DNA of 15,283 bases from an uncultured Dermabacteraceae bacterium (GTDB taxonomy: Bacteria > Actinomycetota > Actinomycetes > Actinomycetales > Dermabacteraceae). Each line of letters starts with the position of its first letter. The first letter of the stretch is position 1. Under the pieces are notes generated by a model. The model was not told the DNA's origin. It saw only the letters and a program-made list of their open reading frames with translations, and searched no databases. A program made the position numbers and the translations under genes. The DNA lies in contig CALTZZ010000049.1 of the NCBI GenBank assembly GCA_943913905.1, positions 1 to 15,283 on the forward strand. Direction: 5' to 3'. Below, one piece after another: positions 7,192 through 14,754 of this stretch.

Positions 7192-8228
7192 GACCCCGCT
7201 GGACCCTGTTCCTCACACTGGCCACAGCGGCTGCGTTATGGACAGCCGGGATCATGACGGGGCTGCTCGTGCCGCTCGTGCTCGCAGCCGCGCTACTCCT
7301 GCTCACAGCGATGGGGGCCGTGCACGCACTCGTGTCACGGCGAAAAATTCGCATTGCCGTGAACCTCGCTGGAGCCCGCTACGTGCCACGCGGCACGGCC
7401 GCTCGGGTCAACCTGAGCCTTACGGCCCCGCTCGTGTGGAGCCCCGCGACGATCTACCTGGACCTCCCCGCCGCGCTCGGCGGACCCCGGCACATCCATG
7501 CCGCCCCGCGCCTCACACTCGACCTCCCCACCATGGCTCACGGCCCGCACGACCTAGGCGAAGCAACGCTTAACCACCGCGACCTCTTCGGCTTGTTCAG
7601 CTTCTCCACGAAGGCACGGGTGGGACCCAGCACCGGAGCCGTGGTGCCCGTGGCTCCTCGCGCGACAGCGCACCCTCGCTCAGGCCCCCACCAAGGACAC
7701 GGAGCAACAACGATTGGGCCGCTCCCGCGCCCGTACGTGCCGGGTGATGATGTGCGGCGCATCCACTGGAAGGCCACGGCCCGGACCGGGGACCTCATGA
7801 CCCGCGACGACGAGCCAACCCCTGGTGACCTCACTGTCATTGCTGCCGACCCCGACCTCACAACAGCCACAGACTCGTCACCCGAAGCGCTCGAACGCGC
7901 CGAACGAGCTGTGGACGAGGTCGTGACGCGAGCCCTGGACATCCTGAACCACGGGAACAGCGTTGCCGTCGGCCTCGGCTCCCACGTGTACCGGCCCCGG
8001 ACCGAAAGAGACCTCGTGGGCGCGCTCGCGTACGGGCACACGCCGCGCGCTCAGATTCCGCACCACGAGATGCGCAGTGCCGCGGTCTTCGTGATAACGG
8101 CCCCCGGCACCCCAGAATCCGAGGCCCTCACGCGAGTTGCGACGGCATTTCCGATTCTGGAATCGGATCTGGCGAGCGCGCGCGTGGTGCACCTTGATTC
8201 TGCTCCACCCATGGCAGGGGTGGTGTGA
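7188..8228 (+). CDS. DUF58 domain membrane protein
   Basis: This 346-residue protein starts with two close hydrophobic segments (about 6-22 and 25-47), then a soluble region and the DUF58 signature YVPGDDVRRIHWK at residues 183-195, followed by the TGDLMTRDDEP block. DUF58 proteins have a von Willebrand A-like fold in their C-terminal part and are nearly always encoded next to MoxR; their biochemical role is not established. The likely picture is a membrane-bound client or partner of the MoxR ATPase. The ATG lies in the ATGA overlap with the moxR stop, and its own stop overlaps the start of the transglutaminase gene, so all three should be translated from one message in linked amounts. Confidence 0.93.
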   Translation: MRPRWTLFLTLATAAALWTAGIMTGLLVPLVLAAALLLLTAMGAVHALVSRRKIRIAVNLAGARYVPRGTAARVNLSLTAPLVWSPATIYLDLPAALGGPRHIHAAPRLTLDLPTMAHGPHDLGEATLNHRDLFGLFSFSTKARVGPSTGAVVPVAPRATAHPRSGPHQGHGATTIGPLPRPYVPGDDVRRIHWKATARTGDLMTRDDEPTPGDLTVIAADPDLTTATDSSPEALERAERAVDEVVTRALDILNHGNSVAVGLGSHVYRPRTERDLVGALAYGHTPRAQIPHHEMRSAAVFVITAPGTPESEALTRVATAFPILESDLASARVVHLDSAPPMAGVV

Positions 8229-10564
8229 TGCGCAGCGTGATCCTCGCCGTGGCGCTCGTCCTCGCTCTCACTCCGCTCAGCCTGCTTTTCGACCCGCTGT
8301 GGGCCGCGCCGATTGCGGTACTCAGCACCGTCTCCGTGATCGCCGTCGGCGCGCTTGCGCGTTCGCTCTCCCCGCGAGGCGGGATGAACGCCGTGCTGCA
8401 ACTCGGTGCCATCGTTGTGGGGGCAACGATCTTGGACGTGTGCGTGGGGACCCAATCTGGCCGCACCCTCAACCCCGCGACCTGGATCGATGCTCACCTG
8501 AGTCTCATCGACGCGAGTGCGCGCCAACTGTCCTCAACCTATCCGCCAGTTCCGGGAAGCCCGGAGCTGACGGTCATGCTCGCGCTCGTCATCGCGCTCG
8601 TCACGCTTCTGATCGACATCCTCTTCACCGACCTCGCATGGCGCACGCCGACCGCGATCACATTGCTGTGCATCGCCCTGATTCCGGCAGTGCACGTGGG
8701 GGACGACGTGAGTTGGGCCGTCTACGTTGGGCCCATCGCGGGCGCCGCGCTCATCCTGGCCTCAGACGCGCTCACGAGCAGACCGCTGCCCGGAATCACC
8801 GCTACCGCCGCCGTCACCGCCGTGACGCTCGCCCTGGCACCCGTGATTGCGCCAGCCCTCACCATGGGGATCTCACCCACGCATCCGGTCACGATGTGGA
8901 CTCTGCGCAGCGAAGGAGCCGGCCTGCCCAGCTCCATGATCAACGACTCCGTGTCGGTGCGCCGTACGCTCAACGAAAAAGACGAGCGAACGATCGCCAC
9001 GTACCAAGCGGCGGAAAAGCAGCCGGTCTACCTGCGCTCGCGCGTGCTCACCGACTTCGATGGGGAGAGTTTCCGGGCGCCATCAACCGAGGCTCGCGAT
9101 GAAGCTCGACAGGCGCCACCCGCGCCCACGGACACGAACCTGCGCACGGATTCGCTCGCGCCCGAAGACTCATCCCCGGAAAAGGTGCCGTTTACGATCA
9201 CGCTTGGCTCGCTCAGCGGGGACCGCGTGCCCGTTCCGGCAGGTCTCAGGGGCTTCGGTGGCTCACCCGACTTCGATCCCTCCGCCGCACCGGCCTCCTT
9301 TGGCGAAGTCGAGGTGGTAGGGGGCGCGAAGATCCTCGACGGCCAGAAATACTACGTGGACTCGGAGGTGCCACAGCCCGACGTGGAAACCCTCCGGGAC
9401 ATCACCGCGGACGACATCGCGCAGTCCGGGCCGGGCGTCCCCATCAATGCGCGGGCACCCGAATCCCTGAACACCCTTGCCGACGATGTGAAGAAGCGTG
9501 CGGGGGCCTCTACTCCGCTCGAGGCGGCGCTGGCATATCAGGCCTACTTCCAGGACTTCCGGTATTCACTCACCACAACCACCCCGGCGGGTGCAGACCC
9601 ACTCGAGAGCTTCCTTGAGGATCGCGTGGGCTACTGCGAGCAGTTCGCCGCCACATTCGCACTCATGATGAATTCGCAGGGTTACCCCACACGCGTGGTG
9701 GTTGGGTTTACCGGTGGCACCACGGCAAAGGACGGCACATTTCAGGTCACGAACCGCGACGCGCACGCCTGGCCGGAAGTGTGGTTTGGTCCAGAGGTCG
9801 GGTGGGTGCGATTCGAGCCCACGCCAGCATCCGGTGGCGAGGGGATTCGCCCGCCCGCCGGTCTTGGAGGTTCGCGCCGAGAGGCCGACGGCAACCAGCA
9901 GTCGCAGGCCCCGAGCACTCAGGCCACGCCCGAAGACAGCACGGACGGTGAGGGCGCGAGCACGCCCACGGCCGGGAAGCCATCACACGCTCCCTCGAAT
10001 GAGGCATCCGACGGCGGAACGGAAACCAAGGCTCCCTCCGGCACCGGCTCGAACCGGGCGACACAGGTGATGATGCAGGTGGCAGCTGTTATCGGGGTGC
10101 TCCTGGGAGCTGCCGCGCTGGTGGCAACCGTGCTCCTCGCGCGGCGACTGCGGCGCCGTTTACACAATGTCGCTACAGCACTTCCGGATGCAGCTCGGCA
10201 GTGTCGATGGGCGGCCGCGCACGGCACGGCACACGAACTCGGCGCGATGAATGACACCGCCCGAACCGCATACCGTGAGATCTTGGCCGCCGCAGCTGCC
10301 GAGGGCATCGACATTCCACCCAGCTACGAGCCGCATCAGGCTCTTGCCGTCATCGCACAAGAACGCCCGTGCATCCACGACACCGTTGAGGCACTCACAC
10401 CGCGAATCACCTCGGGGCTCTACGCCCCGGCATCCGTCGGCTCCCCGTCATCCGCTGGCCCCGCCAACTCCAGCCGCGCAGAGGAGTCTCACGACACGCG
10501 AGCACAGGCCGAGGCGCTCATGGCCGCGATCAGGAACGGGTGCGGGGACGCCCTGGCGGAGTAA
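8228..10564 (+). CDS. TgpA-type membrane protein with external transglutaminase-like domain
   Basis: The protein has 778 residues from ATG 8228. About seven hydrophobic segments fill residues 3-212 (the DUF3488/TgpA N-terminal region). A large extracytoplasmic part carries the transglutaminase-like core: Cys470 in GYCEQFAATFA, His513 in DAHAWPEVWF, and Glu530 in GWVRFEPTP, where the third triad residue is often Asp. A Ser/Thr/Gly-rich linker follows, then one more membrane helix (about 612-640) and a cytoplasmic C-terminal domain resembling DUF4129. Such proteins could cross-link or cleave envelope proteins; the actinobacterial substrate is unknown. CAGGGG seven bases upstream favours ATG 8228 over GTG 8225. 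The stop of the DUF58 gene overlaps this start. Its last 35 bp overlap the end of the convergent NADH dehydrogenase gene. Confidence 0.93.
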   Translation: MRSVILAVALVLALTPLSLLFDPLWAAPIAVLSTVSVIAVGALARSLSPRGGMNAVLQLGAIVVGATILDVCVGTQSGRTLNPATWIDAHLSLIDASARQLSSTYPPVPGSPELTVMLALVIALVTLLIDILFTDLAWRTPTAITLLCIALIPAVHVGDDVSWAVYVGPIAGAALILASDALTSRPLPGITATAAVTAVTLALAPVIAPALTMGISPTHPVTMWTLRSEGAGLPSSMINDSVSVRRTLNEKDERTIATYQAAEKQPVYLRSRVLTDFDGESFRAPSTEARDEARQAPPAPTDTNLRTDSLAPEDSSPEKVPFTITLGSLSGDRVPVPAGLRGFGGSPDFDPSAAPASFGEVEVVGGAKILDGQKYYVDSEVPQPDVETLRDITADDIAQSGPGVPINARAPESLNTLADDVKKRAGASTPLEAALAYQAYFQDFRYSLTTTTPAGADPLESFLEDRVGYCEQFAATFALMMNSQGYPTRVVVGFTGGTTAKDGTFQVTNRDAHAWPEVWFGPEVGWVRFEPTPASGGEGIRPPAGLGGSRREADGNQQSQAPSTQATPEDSTDGEGASTPTAGKPSHAPSNEASDGGTETKAPSGTGSNRATQVMMQVAAVIGVLLGAAALVATVLLARRLRRRLHNVATALPDAARQCRWAAAHGTAHELGAMNDTARTAYREILAAAAAEGIDIPPSYEPHQALAVIAQERPCIHDTVEALTPRITSGLYAPASVGSPSSAGPANSSRAEESHDTRAQAEALMAAIRNGCGDALAE

Positions 10565-11939
10565 ACGGCTTGCCTGCCTGGTAGCCAAATCGGCGCTTCA
10601 TCGAATTCTCGCCGAACGCGATGCGAGCCTGGTTCGAATCAACCTCGCCCACCACGGGATTCGGTGTGCGCGAATCGGCCGTGCCGTTGTACAGGTACAG
10701 GAGGTTCGCAGCCACGGACCTGCGGTTGCGGGTACCGATCAGCTTCGACACGTGGACGCCGAGCCACGCGAACCAGCCGACGGAACCGCGCAAGTGCATT
10801 CCCCCGGGCATTTGCGCGATGGCCGCCCGGCGGCCGATCGTCGCCATTTCACCCAGATTCGTGTATTCGAACGGAGTGTTCGCGTCCTCATCGCGTCCCT
10901 CGACGATGGCCTTAATCGCCTTCGCCACGTGAACACCCGTCTGGATCGCGGGCTGCGCGAGCTGAGGCAGCTGTTCGTCGTTGCCCGCGACGTCTCCCAC
11001 GGCCCACACGTTCGGTACACCTTTCACGCGGAGGGCGTCGTCAACTTCAACGCGGCCGTTCTTAGCCTGCGGCACGCCCCAGTTCTTGACCTTCTCATCA
11101 ATGCCCAGGCCAGCGGCCCAGATCGTGATGTCTGATTCGATGATGCGTCCATCGGCCAAACGAACGTAGTCGTAACCAACCTCTTCCACGCCCTGACCGA
11201 GCACCAGGTTCACGCCCCGCTTGCGCAGCTCATCCGCCGCATACACGCGGTTCTCCGGCTCGAACTCCTTGAGGATCTCCTTGCCACGTTGAATGAGTGA
11301 GACCTCGAGGGTCCCGGGGTCAACCTCGGGGTACAGCACGTCAAGCTCGTGGACTCGAAAATCGGCGAGAGCCCCCGCGATTTCAACGCCGGTGGGGCCG
11401 CCGCCCACGATCGAAATGGTGAGTCGGTCGTTCGTCGCGGTCTCGGAGAGCTGGCTCGTTCGTTCCAGCTCGGCAAAAATACGTTCGCGAATGTTGAGTG
11501 CCTGGCTGCGGGTGTACATTGGCATCGCATAGTCTTCCGCGCCCGTGGTGCCAAAGAAGTTGGTGGTCGCGCCATTGGCGAGGATCAGGTAGTCGTATTT
11601 GACGCTGCCGCCGTCGGCAAGCGTGACGAGGCGGGCGTCCGGGTCCACGTTCGTGACGTCCCCCTGCCGGAACCGCATGTTCGGGGCTTTCATCTGGAGG
11701 CCGCGCAGGAAGAGCGTGACGTCTCCCGGGTTCAGCCCCGCCGTTGCCACCTGGTAGAGCAGAGGCTGGAACATCTTGTACACGTTGCGGTCGATCAGAG
11801 TGACGCGCACGCGGGCTTTGCGCAGTTCCATGACGGCATTCGCCCCTGCGAACCCGCCGCCAATCACCACCACGTGCGGCCACGTGTGGCCGTCGGGGGA
11901 GGGGATAACGCGGCGTCGGGCGGAGTACAGGAGGGGCAT
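10530..11939 (-). CDS. ndh: Type II NADH dehydrogenase (NDH-2), FAD-dependent
   Basis: NDH-2 passes electrons from NADH to membrane quinone without pumping protons and sits on the inner face of the membrane. The 469-residue protein has the FAD-binding GGGFAG at 27-32, the family block MFQPLLYQVATAGL (56-69), the NADH-binding VGGGPTGVEIAGAL (178-191), and the second FAD block VWAVGDVAG (311-319). Its C-terminal part has the amphipathic/hydrophobic segment (GWFAWLGVHVSKLIG) expected to hold it to the membrane. ATG 11939 is preceded by AAGGGAG at good spacing. A longer form from GTG 11987 would add 16 residues without a ribosome site and is less likely. A possible promoter lies at 11993-12022. 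The gene is divergent from the nucleotidase gene and overlaps the transglutaminase gene tail to tail. Confidence 0.95.
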   Translation of the reverse strand: MPLLYSARRRVIPSPDGHTWPHVVVIGGGFAGANAVMELRKARVRVTLIDRNVYKMFQPLLYQVATAGLNPGDVTLFLRGLQMKAPNMRFRQGDVTNVDPDARLVTLADGGSVKYDYLILANGATTNFFGTTGAEDYAMPMYTRSQALNIRERIFAELERTSQLSETATNDRLTISIVGGGPTGVEIAGALADFRVHELDVLYPEVDPGTLEVSLIQRGKEILKEFEPENRVYAADELRKRGVNLVLGQGVEEVGYDYVRLADGRIIESDITIWAAGLGIDEKVKNWGVPQAKNGRVEVDDALRVKGVPNVWAVGDVAGNDEQLPQLAQPAIQTGVHVAKAIKAIVEGRDEDANTPFEYTNLGEMATIGRRAAIAQMPGGMHLRGSVGWFAWLGVHVSKLIGTRNRRSVAANLLYLYNGTADSRTPNPVVGEVDSNQARIAFGENSMKRRFGYQAGKPFTPPGRPRTRS

Positions 11940-11992
11940 GAAGTGAACTCCCTTGCGGTGGGCGGTCGTGGGCACAGGCTGCGTCACAAACC

Positions 11993-12022
11993 AGGCTAAA
12001 GGTCCCGGCAGGGAGGTGTCTT
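11993..12022 (-). promoter_or_regulatory. Candidate promoter of the NADH dehydrogenase gene
   Basis: On the minus strand AAGACA (12022-12017) and TAGCCT (11998-11993) are separated by 18 bp, matching a TTGACA / TAnnnT pattern moderately well. The predicted start would give a leader of roughly 45 nt to ATG 11939. Between this and the nucleotidase promoter lies a perfect short palindrome, GTCCG-A-CGGAC, at 12062-12072, which might be an operator for either gene. Confidence 0.3.
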
Positions 12023-12087
12023 GAGGATCGCGCGAAAAGAGGGCGGCCCAGGCGAAAGTGTGTCCGACGGACGAGCAACAGCACTAG

Positions 12088-12109
12088 CGTGCATGAACTC
12101 TTGGTGAAT
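12088..12109 (-). promoter_or_regulatory. PHO-box-like direct repeat upstream of the nucleotidase gene
   Basis: Read on the minus strand, two adjacent 11-bp units are ATTCACCAAGA (12109-12099) and GTTCATGCACG (12098-12088). The Streptomyces PhoP direct-repeat unit is described as G(G/T)TCAYYYR(G/C)G; by my count the second unit matches 10 of 11 positions and the first 8 of 11. The site lies 26 bp ahead of the candidate -35 of a phosphate-releasing enzyme gene, so control by a PhoP/PhoR-type system is plausible. It is not proven, and only two units are present. Confidence 0.4.
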
Positions 12110-12135
12110 AGTTTCTTCTGGGTTCGAGAGACCTG

Positions 12136-12164
12136 CTGACACCAACCGGCGGCCAGGGTTGAAT
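12136..12164 (+). promoter_or_regulatory. Candidate sigma-70-type promoter of the nucleotidase gene
   Basis: CTGACA (12136-12141) matches five of six -35 bases, and TTGAAT (12159-12164) matches four of six -10 bases; the spacer is exactly 17 bp. Transcription would start near 12171, leaving a leader of about 45 nt that contains the AGGAG ribosome site at 12203-12207. Confidence 0.5.
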
Positions 12165-12217
12165 GGAGGAGCCGTCTTCCCCACCCCAGTCTTTTCTCCT
12201 CCAGGAGCCTCACTTTC

Positions 12218-14647
12218 ATGAGCAAGTCTCTGCGCCGTGTCAGTGCCCTCGTGGCCGCTGCCTGCATGATTTCGCCCCTCGGTTTCGCCGCCCCCGCAGT
12301 CGCTGCAGAAGGCGACACCGTCACCTTGTTCGGCATCAACGACTTCCACGGACGCATCAGCTCGAGTGGCGCCGACCTCGCTTGCACGCTCGAGACCGAG
12401 CGCGCGGAGATCGGTGACACCGGCACCTCGTTCTTCCTTTCCGCCGGTGACAACATCGGTGCGTCCGAGTTCGCCTCGTACCTCAGCGATGACAACCCGA
12501 CGATCGACTACCTCAACGCGCTCGAACTTGATTCCTCGTCTGTGGGCAACCACGAGTTCGATAAGGGATACGACGACCTCTCGGGTCGCGTCACGGACCG
12601 CTCCAACTACGAGCAGCTCGGCGCAAACGTTTACAAGGCCGACGGCACTCGGGCACTCAAGCCGTACAGCATCGAGGAGCGCGACGGAGTGCGCGTGGCA
12701 GTCATTGGTGTTGTGACTGAGTCGACCAAGACTCTCGTCTCGCCGTCTGGCATCGAGGGACTCGAGTTCCGCGACCAGGTGAGCGAAGTCAACAAGGCTG
12801 TGGACGAGCTTGAGGCCAGTGGCGAGCAGGTAGACCTGGTCGTGGCCGAATACCACGATGGTTCAGACGCCAGCGCCGATCCGGGTTCCGCGCCGTCGGG
12901 CGACTTCGCGGCTCGCATTGCTGCGGAGACCGACCCGCGCGTGGACGCGATCTTCAACGGTCACACCCACCGGTCCTACGACTACGTGGCTCCCGACAGC
13001 GAGGGCCAGGACCGCCCGATCATCCAGACCGGCTCCTACGGCGAGAACCTGGCCCAGGTCACGTTCGTGGAGGGCGCCGACGGCAGCTACGCCGTGGACC
13101 CGGCATCGATCGAACTGACCCCCACCGGTGGGACGTCCGAGGGCGCGAACTGCGCGTCGTTCCCGCGTTACGTGGAAGCGACCGGGATCGTGGACCAGGC
13201 CAACGCCGTGGCCGAGCAGAAGGGCTCGGAAGTTGTCGGTGAGCAAACCGGCGACATCACGACCGCGTGGAACTCCGACAAGGCGGAATACGTGGACAGC
13301 GTCTGGACGGCGAAGCCCGAATCCGCAGGGGAGTCGAAGGGCGACGACCGCGCCGCAAGCTCAGCCCTCTCCAACGTGGCCGCGCAATCGCAGGTGTGGG
13401 CGCTGAACCGCGAGTCGTACTTCGGGAAGAAGGCCGATATTGGCGTCATGCTTCCCGGCTCGATGCGCGCCGACCTCTTCTACAAGGGGGACAACCCCGA
13501 CGGCGTTATCTCGATGAAGGAAGCGAACGACCCGATGCCGTTCGCGAACACCGTCAACACGGTTGATCTCACGGGTGCGCAGCTCATTCAGATGCTCGAG
13601 CAGCAGTGGCAGCCGGAAGGCGAGAAGCGCTCGTACCTTCAGCTAGGCCTGTCCGAGAACGTGAAGTACACGTTTGATGCGACGGCTCCGAAGGGGGAGC
13701 ACATCACCGGGCTGTGGATCGACGGCAAGCCGGTTGACCCGAACGAAACCTACACGGTTGCGGGCCAGTCCTTCCTGATCGACGGTAGCGACAACTTCAC
13801 CGTGTTCACCGAGGGCACGAACCGCGTGGACACCGGCCTGATCGACCGCGATACGTGGATCGACTACATCAAGGAAAATTCCCCGCTGAGCCCGGATTAC
13901 AGCCAGCGCGGTGTTGGCGTTACGGACCTTGCTCCCGAGGCGAAGGGAACGGAGCAAGATCCGCTGCGTTTCCGCATCACGAACGTGCACTCCACGTCGC
14001 TTGGCGCCCCGCAGATCAAGGAAGTCAAGATCACCATGGGTGATCAGGTCTTCACGGCACCGTACGAGTACAACGAAGAGTTGGGCGCGTGGGCTGCCGA
14101 TATCGATCTGACGGCTGAGTGCCTTGAGGCGGGCGAATATGAGGCGACCCTGACAGCGGTTCCCGATGAGGGCACCGAGGTCACGATGCCGTTCGAGGTG
14201 ACTCGCGAGGGCGGGCTTCCGGATAACTGCTCCCCGGAGACTCCGGACCCGACGGATCCCACCGACCCGGCTGACCCCACCGACCCGGCCGATCCGACGG
14301 ACCCGGCTAAGCCGAGTGATCCTGCCGATCCCACTGAGCCGGCTGACCCGAGCGAACCGGCACCGTCCGACGAACCCGCACCTACCGACGGCGGGGAACC
14401 GACCGACGACGGTTCGGCGACCGTCCCCGTGAACGGTGGCGACGATTCGAAGCCTTCGGCTCCGGCGCACACGGAAGCACAGGGCCCGACGAGTCACTCG
14501 AATGACTCCGCCCCGGTCGCGAGCAGCAACCGTCACGGATACCTTCCGCGGACGGGTGCAGAAATCGCACCGTACGCGATTGGTGCGGCAGCGCTCGTGC
14601 TGCTGGGCGGCATCGCGATGCTCGCCCGCCGCAAGTTCAACAAGTAA
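12218..14647 (+). CDS. LPxTG-anchored 5'-nucleotidase / UshA-type metallophosphatase
   Basis: This 809-residue surface enzyme should remove phosphate from extracellular nucleotides (possibly also nucleotide sugars or cyclic nucleotides). Residues 1-30 are a signal peptide ending AVAA. The calcineurin-like metallophosphatase domain shows NDFHGR (Asp42, His44), GDN (Asp78), GNHEFD (Asn111, His112), EYHDG (His213) and GHTH (His249, His251), a full two-metal site. The 5'-nucleotidase C-terminal substrate domain follows (about 335-560), including PFANTVNTVDLTGAQ and a GSDNFTVF loop likely to stack the base. An extra region of about 100 residues, then DP-rich repeats (677-722), lead to LPRTG at 776-780, a membrane helix and a basic tail, so sortase should link it to the wall. 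AGGAG at 12203-12207 supports ATG 12218. It is followed by a terminator and, 108 bp on, by a gene for a probable nuclease. Confidence 0.95.
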   Translation: MSKSLRRVSALVAAACMISPLGFAAPAVAAEGDTVTLFGINDFHGRISSSGADLACTLETERAEIGDTGTSFFLSAGDNIGASEFASYLSDDNPTIDYLNALELDSSSVGNHEFDKGYDDLSGRVTDRSNYEQLGANVYKADGTRALKPYSIEERDGVRVAVIGVVTESTKTLVSPSGIEGLEFRDQVSEVNKAVDELEASGEQVDLVVAEYHDGSDASADPGSAPSGDFAARIAAETDPRVDAIFNGHTHRSYDYVAPDSEGQDRPIIQTGSYGENLAQVTFVEGADGSYAVDPASIELTPTGGTSEGANCASFPRYVEATGIVDQANAVAEQKGSEVVGEQTGDITTAWNSDKAEYVDSVWTAKPESAGESKGDDRAASSALSNVAAQSQVWALNRESYFGKKADIGVMLPGSMRADLFYKGDNPDGVISMKEANDPMPFANTVNTVDLTGAQLIQMLEQQWQPEGEKRSYLQLGLSENVKYTFDATAPKGEHITGLWIDGKPVDPNETYTVAGQSFLIDGSDNFTVFTEGTNRVDTGLIDRDTWIDYIKENSPLSPDYSQRGVGVTDLAPEAKGTEQDPLRFRITNVHSTSLGAPQIKEVKITMGDQVFTAPYEYNEELGAWAADIDLTAECLEAGEYEATLTAVPDEGTEVTMPFEVTREGGLPDNCSPETPDPTDPTDPADPTDPADPTDPAKPSDPADPTEPADPSEPAPSDEPAPTDGGEPTDDGSATVPVNGGDDSKPSAPAHTEAQGPTSHSNDSAPVASSNRHGYLPRTGAEIAPYAIGAAALVLLGGIAMLARRKFNK
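14246..14383 (+). repeat. DP(T/A) tripeptide-repeat wall spacer within the nucleotidase gene
   Basis: About 46 codons read as repeated three-residue units (DPT, DPA, EPA, KPS and similar), with near-identical GACCC/GATCC codon runs. Acidic Pro-rich repeats of this kind usually span the peptidoglycan in sortase-anchored proteins. The nucleotide repeats are imperfect, but copy number could vary between strains. Confidence 0.85.
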
Positions 14648-14660
14648 GTAACTCAACCGG

Positions 14661-14699
14661 TCCCTGGGGTCTCCCGCACAGAGTCCCCGGGGATTTCTT
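14661..14699 (+). terminator. Rho-independent terminator after the nucleotidase gene
   Basis: TCCCTGGGG (14661-14669) pairs with CCCCGGGGA (14685-14693), nine pairs with one U-G; inside, CTC (14671-14673) pairs with GAG (14681-14683) across a T-T mismatch, leaving the loop CCGCACA. The T-rich run TTTCTT follows at once. A second, weaker hairpin, CTTAC-GCA-GTAAG (14697-14709) followed by CCTTTT, lies just behind. The nuclease gene downstream therefore probably has its own promoter. Confidence 0.8.
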
Positions 14700-14754
14700 A
14701 CGCAGTAAGCCTTTTCCACACAATCCTCTCCTCAGCAGATAGGACGTCCTTCGC

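Noticed and set aside
8137..9102. A 321-codon open frame overlapping the transglutaminase gene in another frame
   Set aside because: The translation is Arg/His-rich low complexity and has no motif, whereas the real frame carries membrane helices and the transglutaminase core.
12191..12207. CTCCTCCAGGAG as a hairpin hiding the nucleotidase ribosome site
   Set aside because: The two arms leave only a two-base loop, too tight to form a stable hairpin.
11383..12495. A 370-codon minus-strand frame covering the start of the NADH dehydrogenase and nucleotidase genes
   Set aside because: It spans both divergent promoters and overlaps two well-supported genes. It is a shadow of GC-biased coding sequence.
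14246..14383. Repeat tract as a CRISPR array
   Set aside because: It is in-frame protein-coding tripeptide repeat without spacers.
13643..14719. A 358-codon minus-strand frame opposite the nucleotidase C-terminus and terminator
   Set aside because: Arg/Val-rich shadow translation; the plus strand holds the nucleotidase domain, LPRTG signal and terminator.
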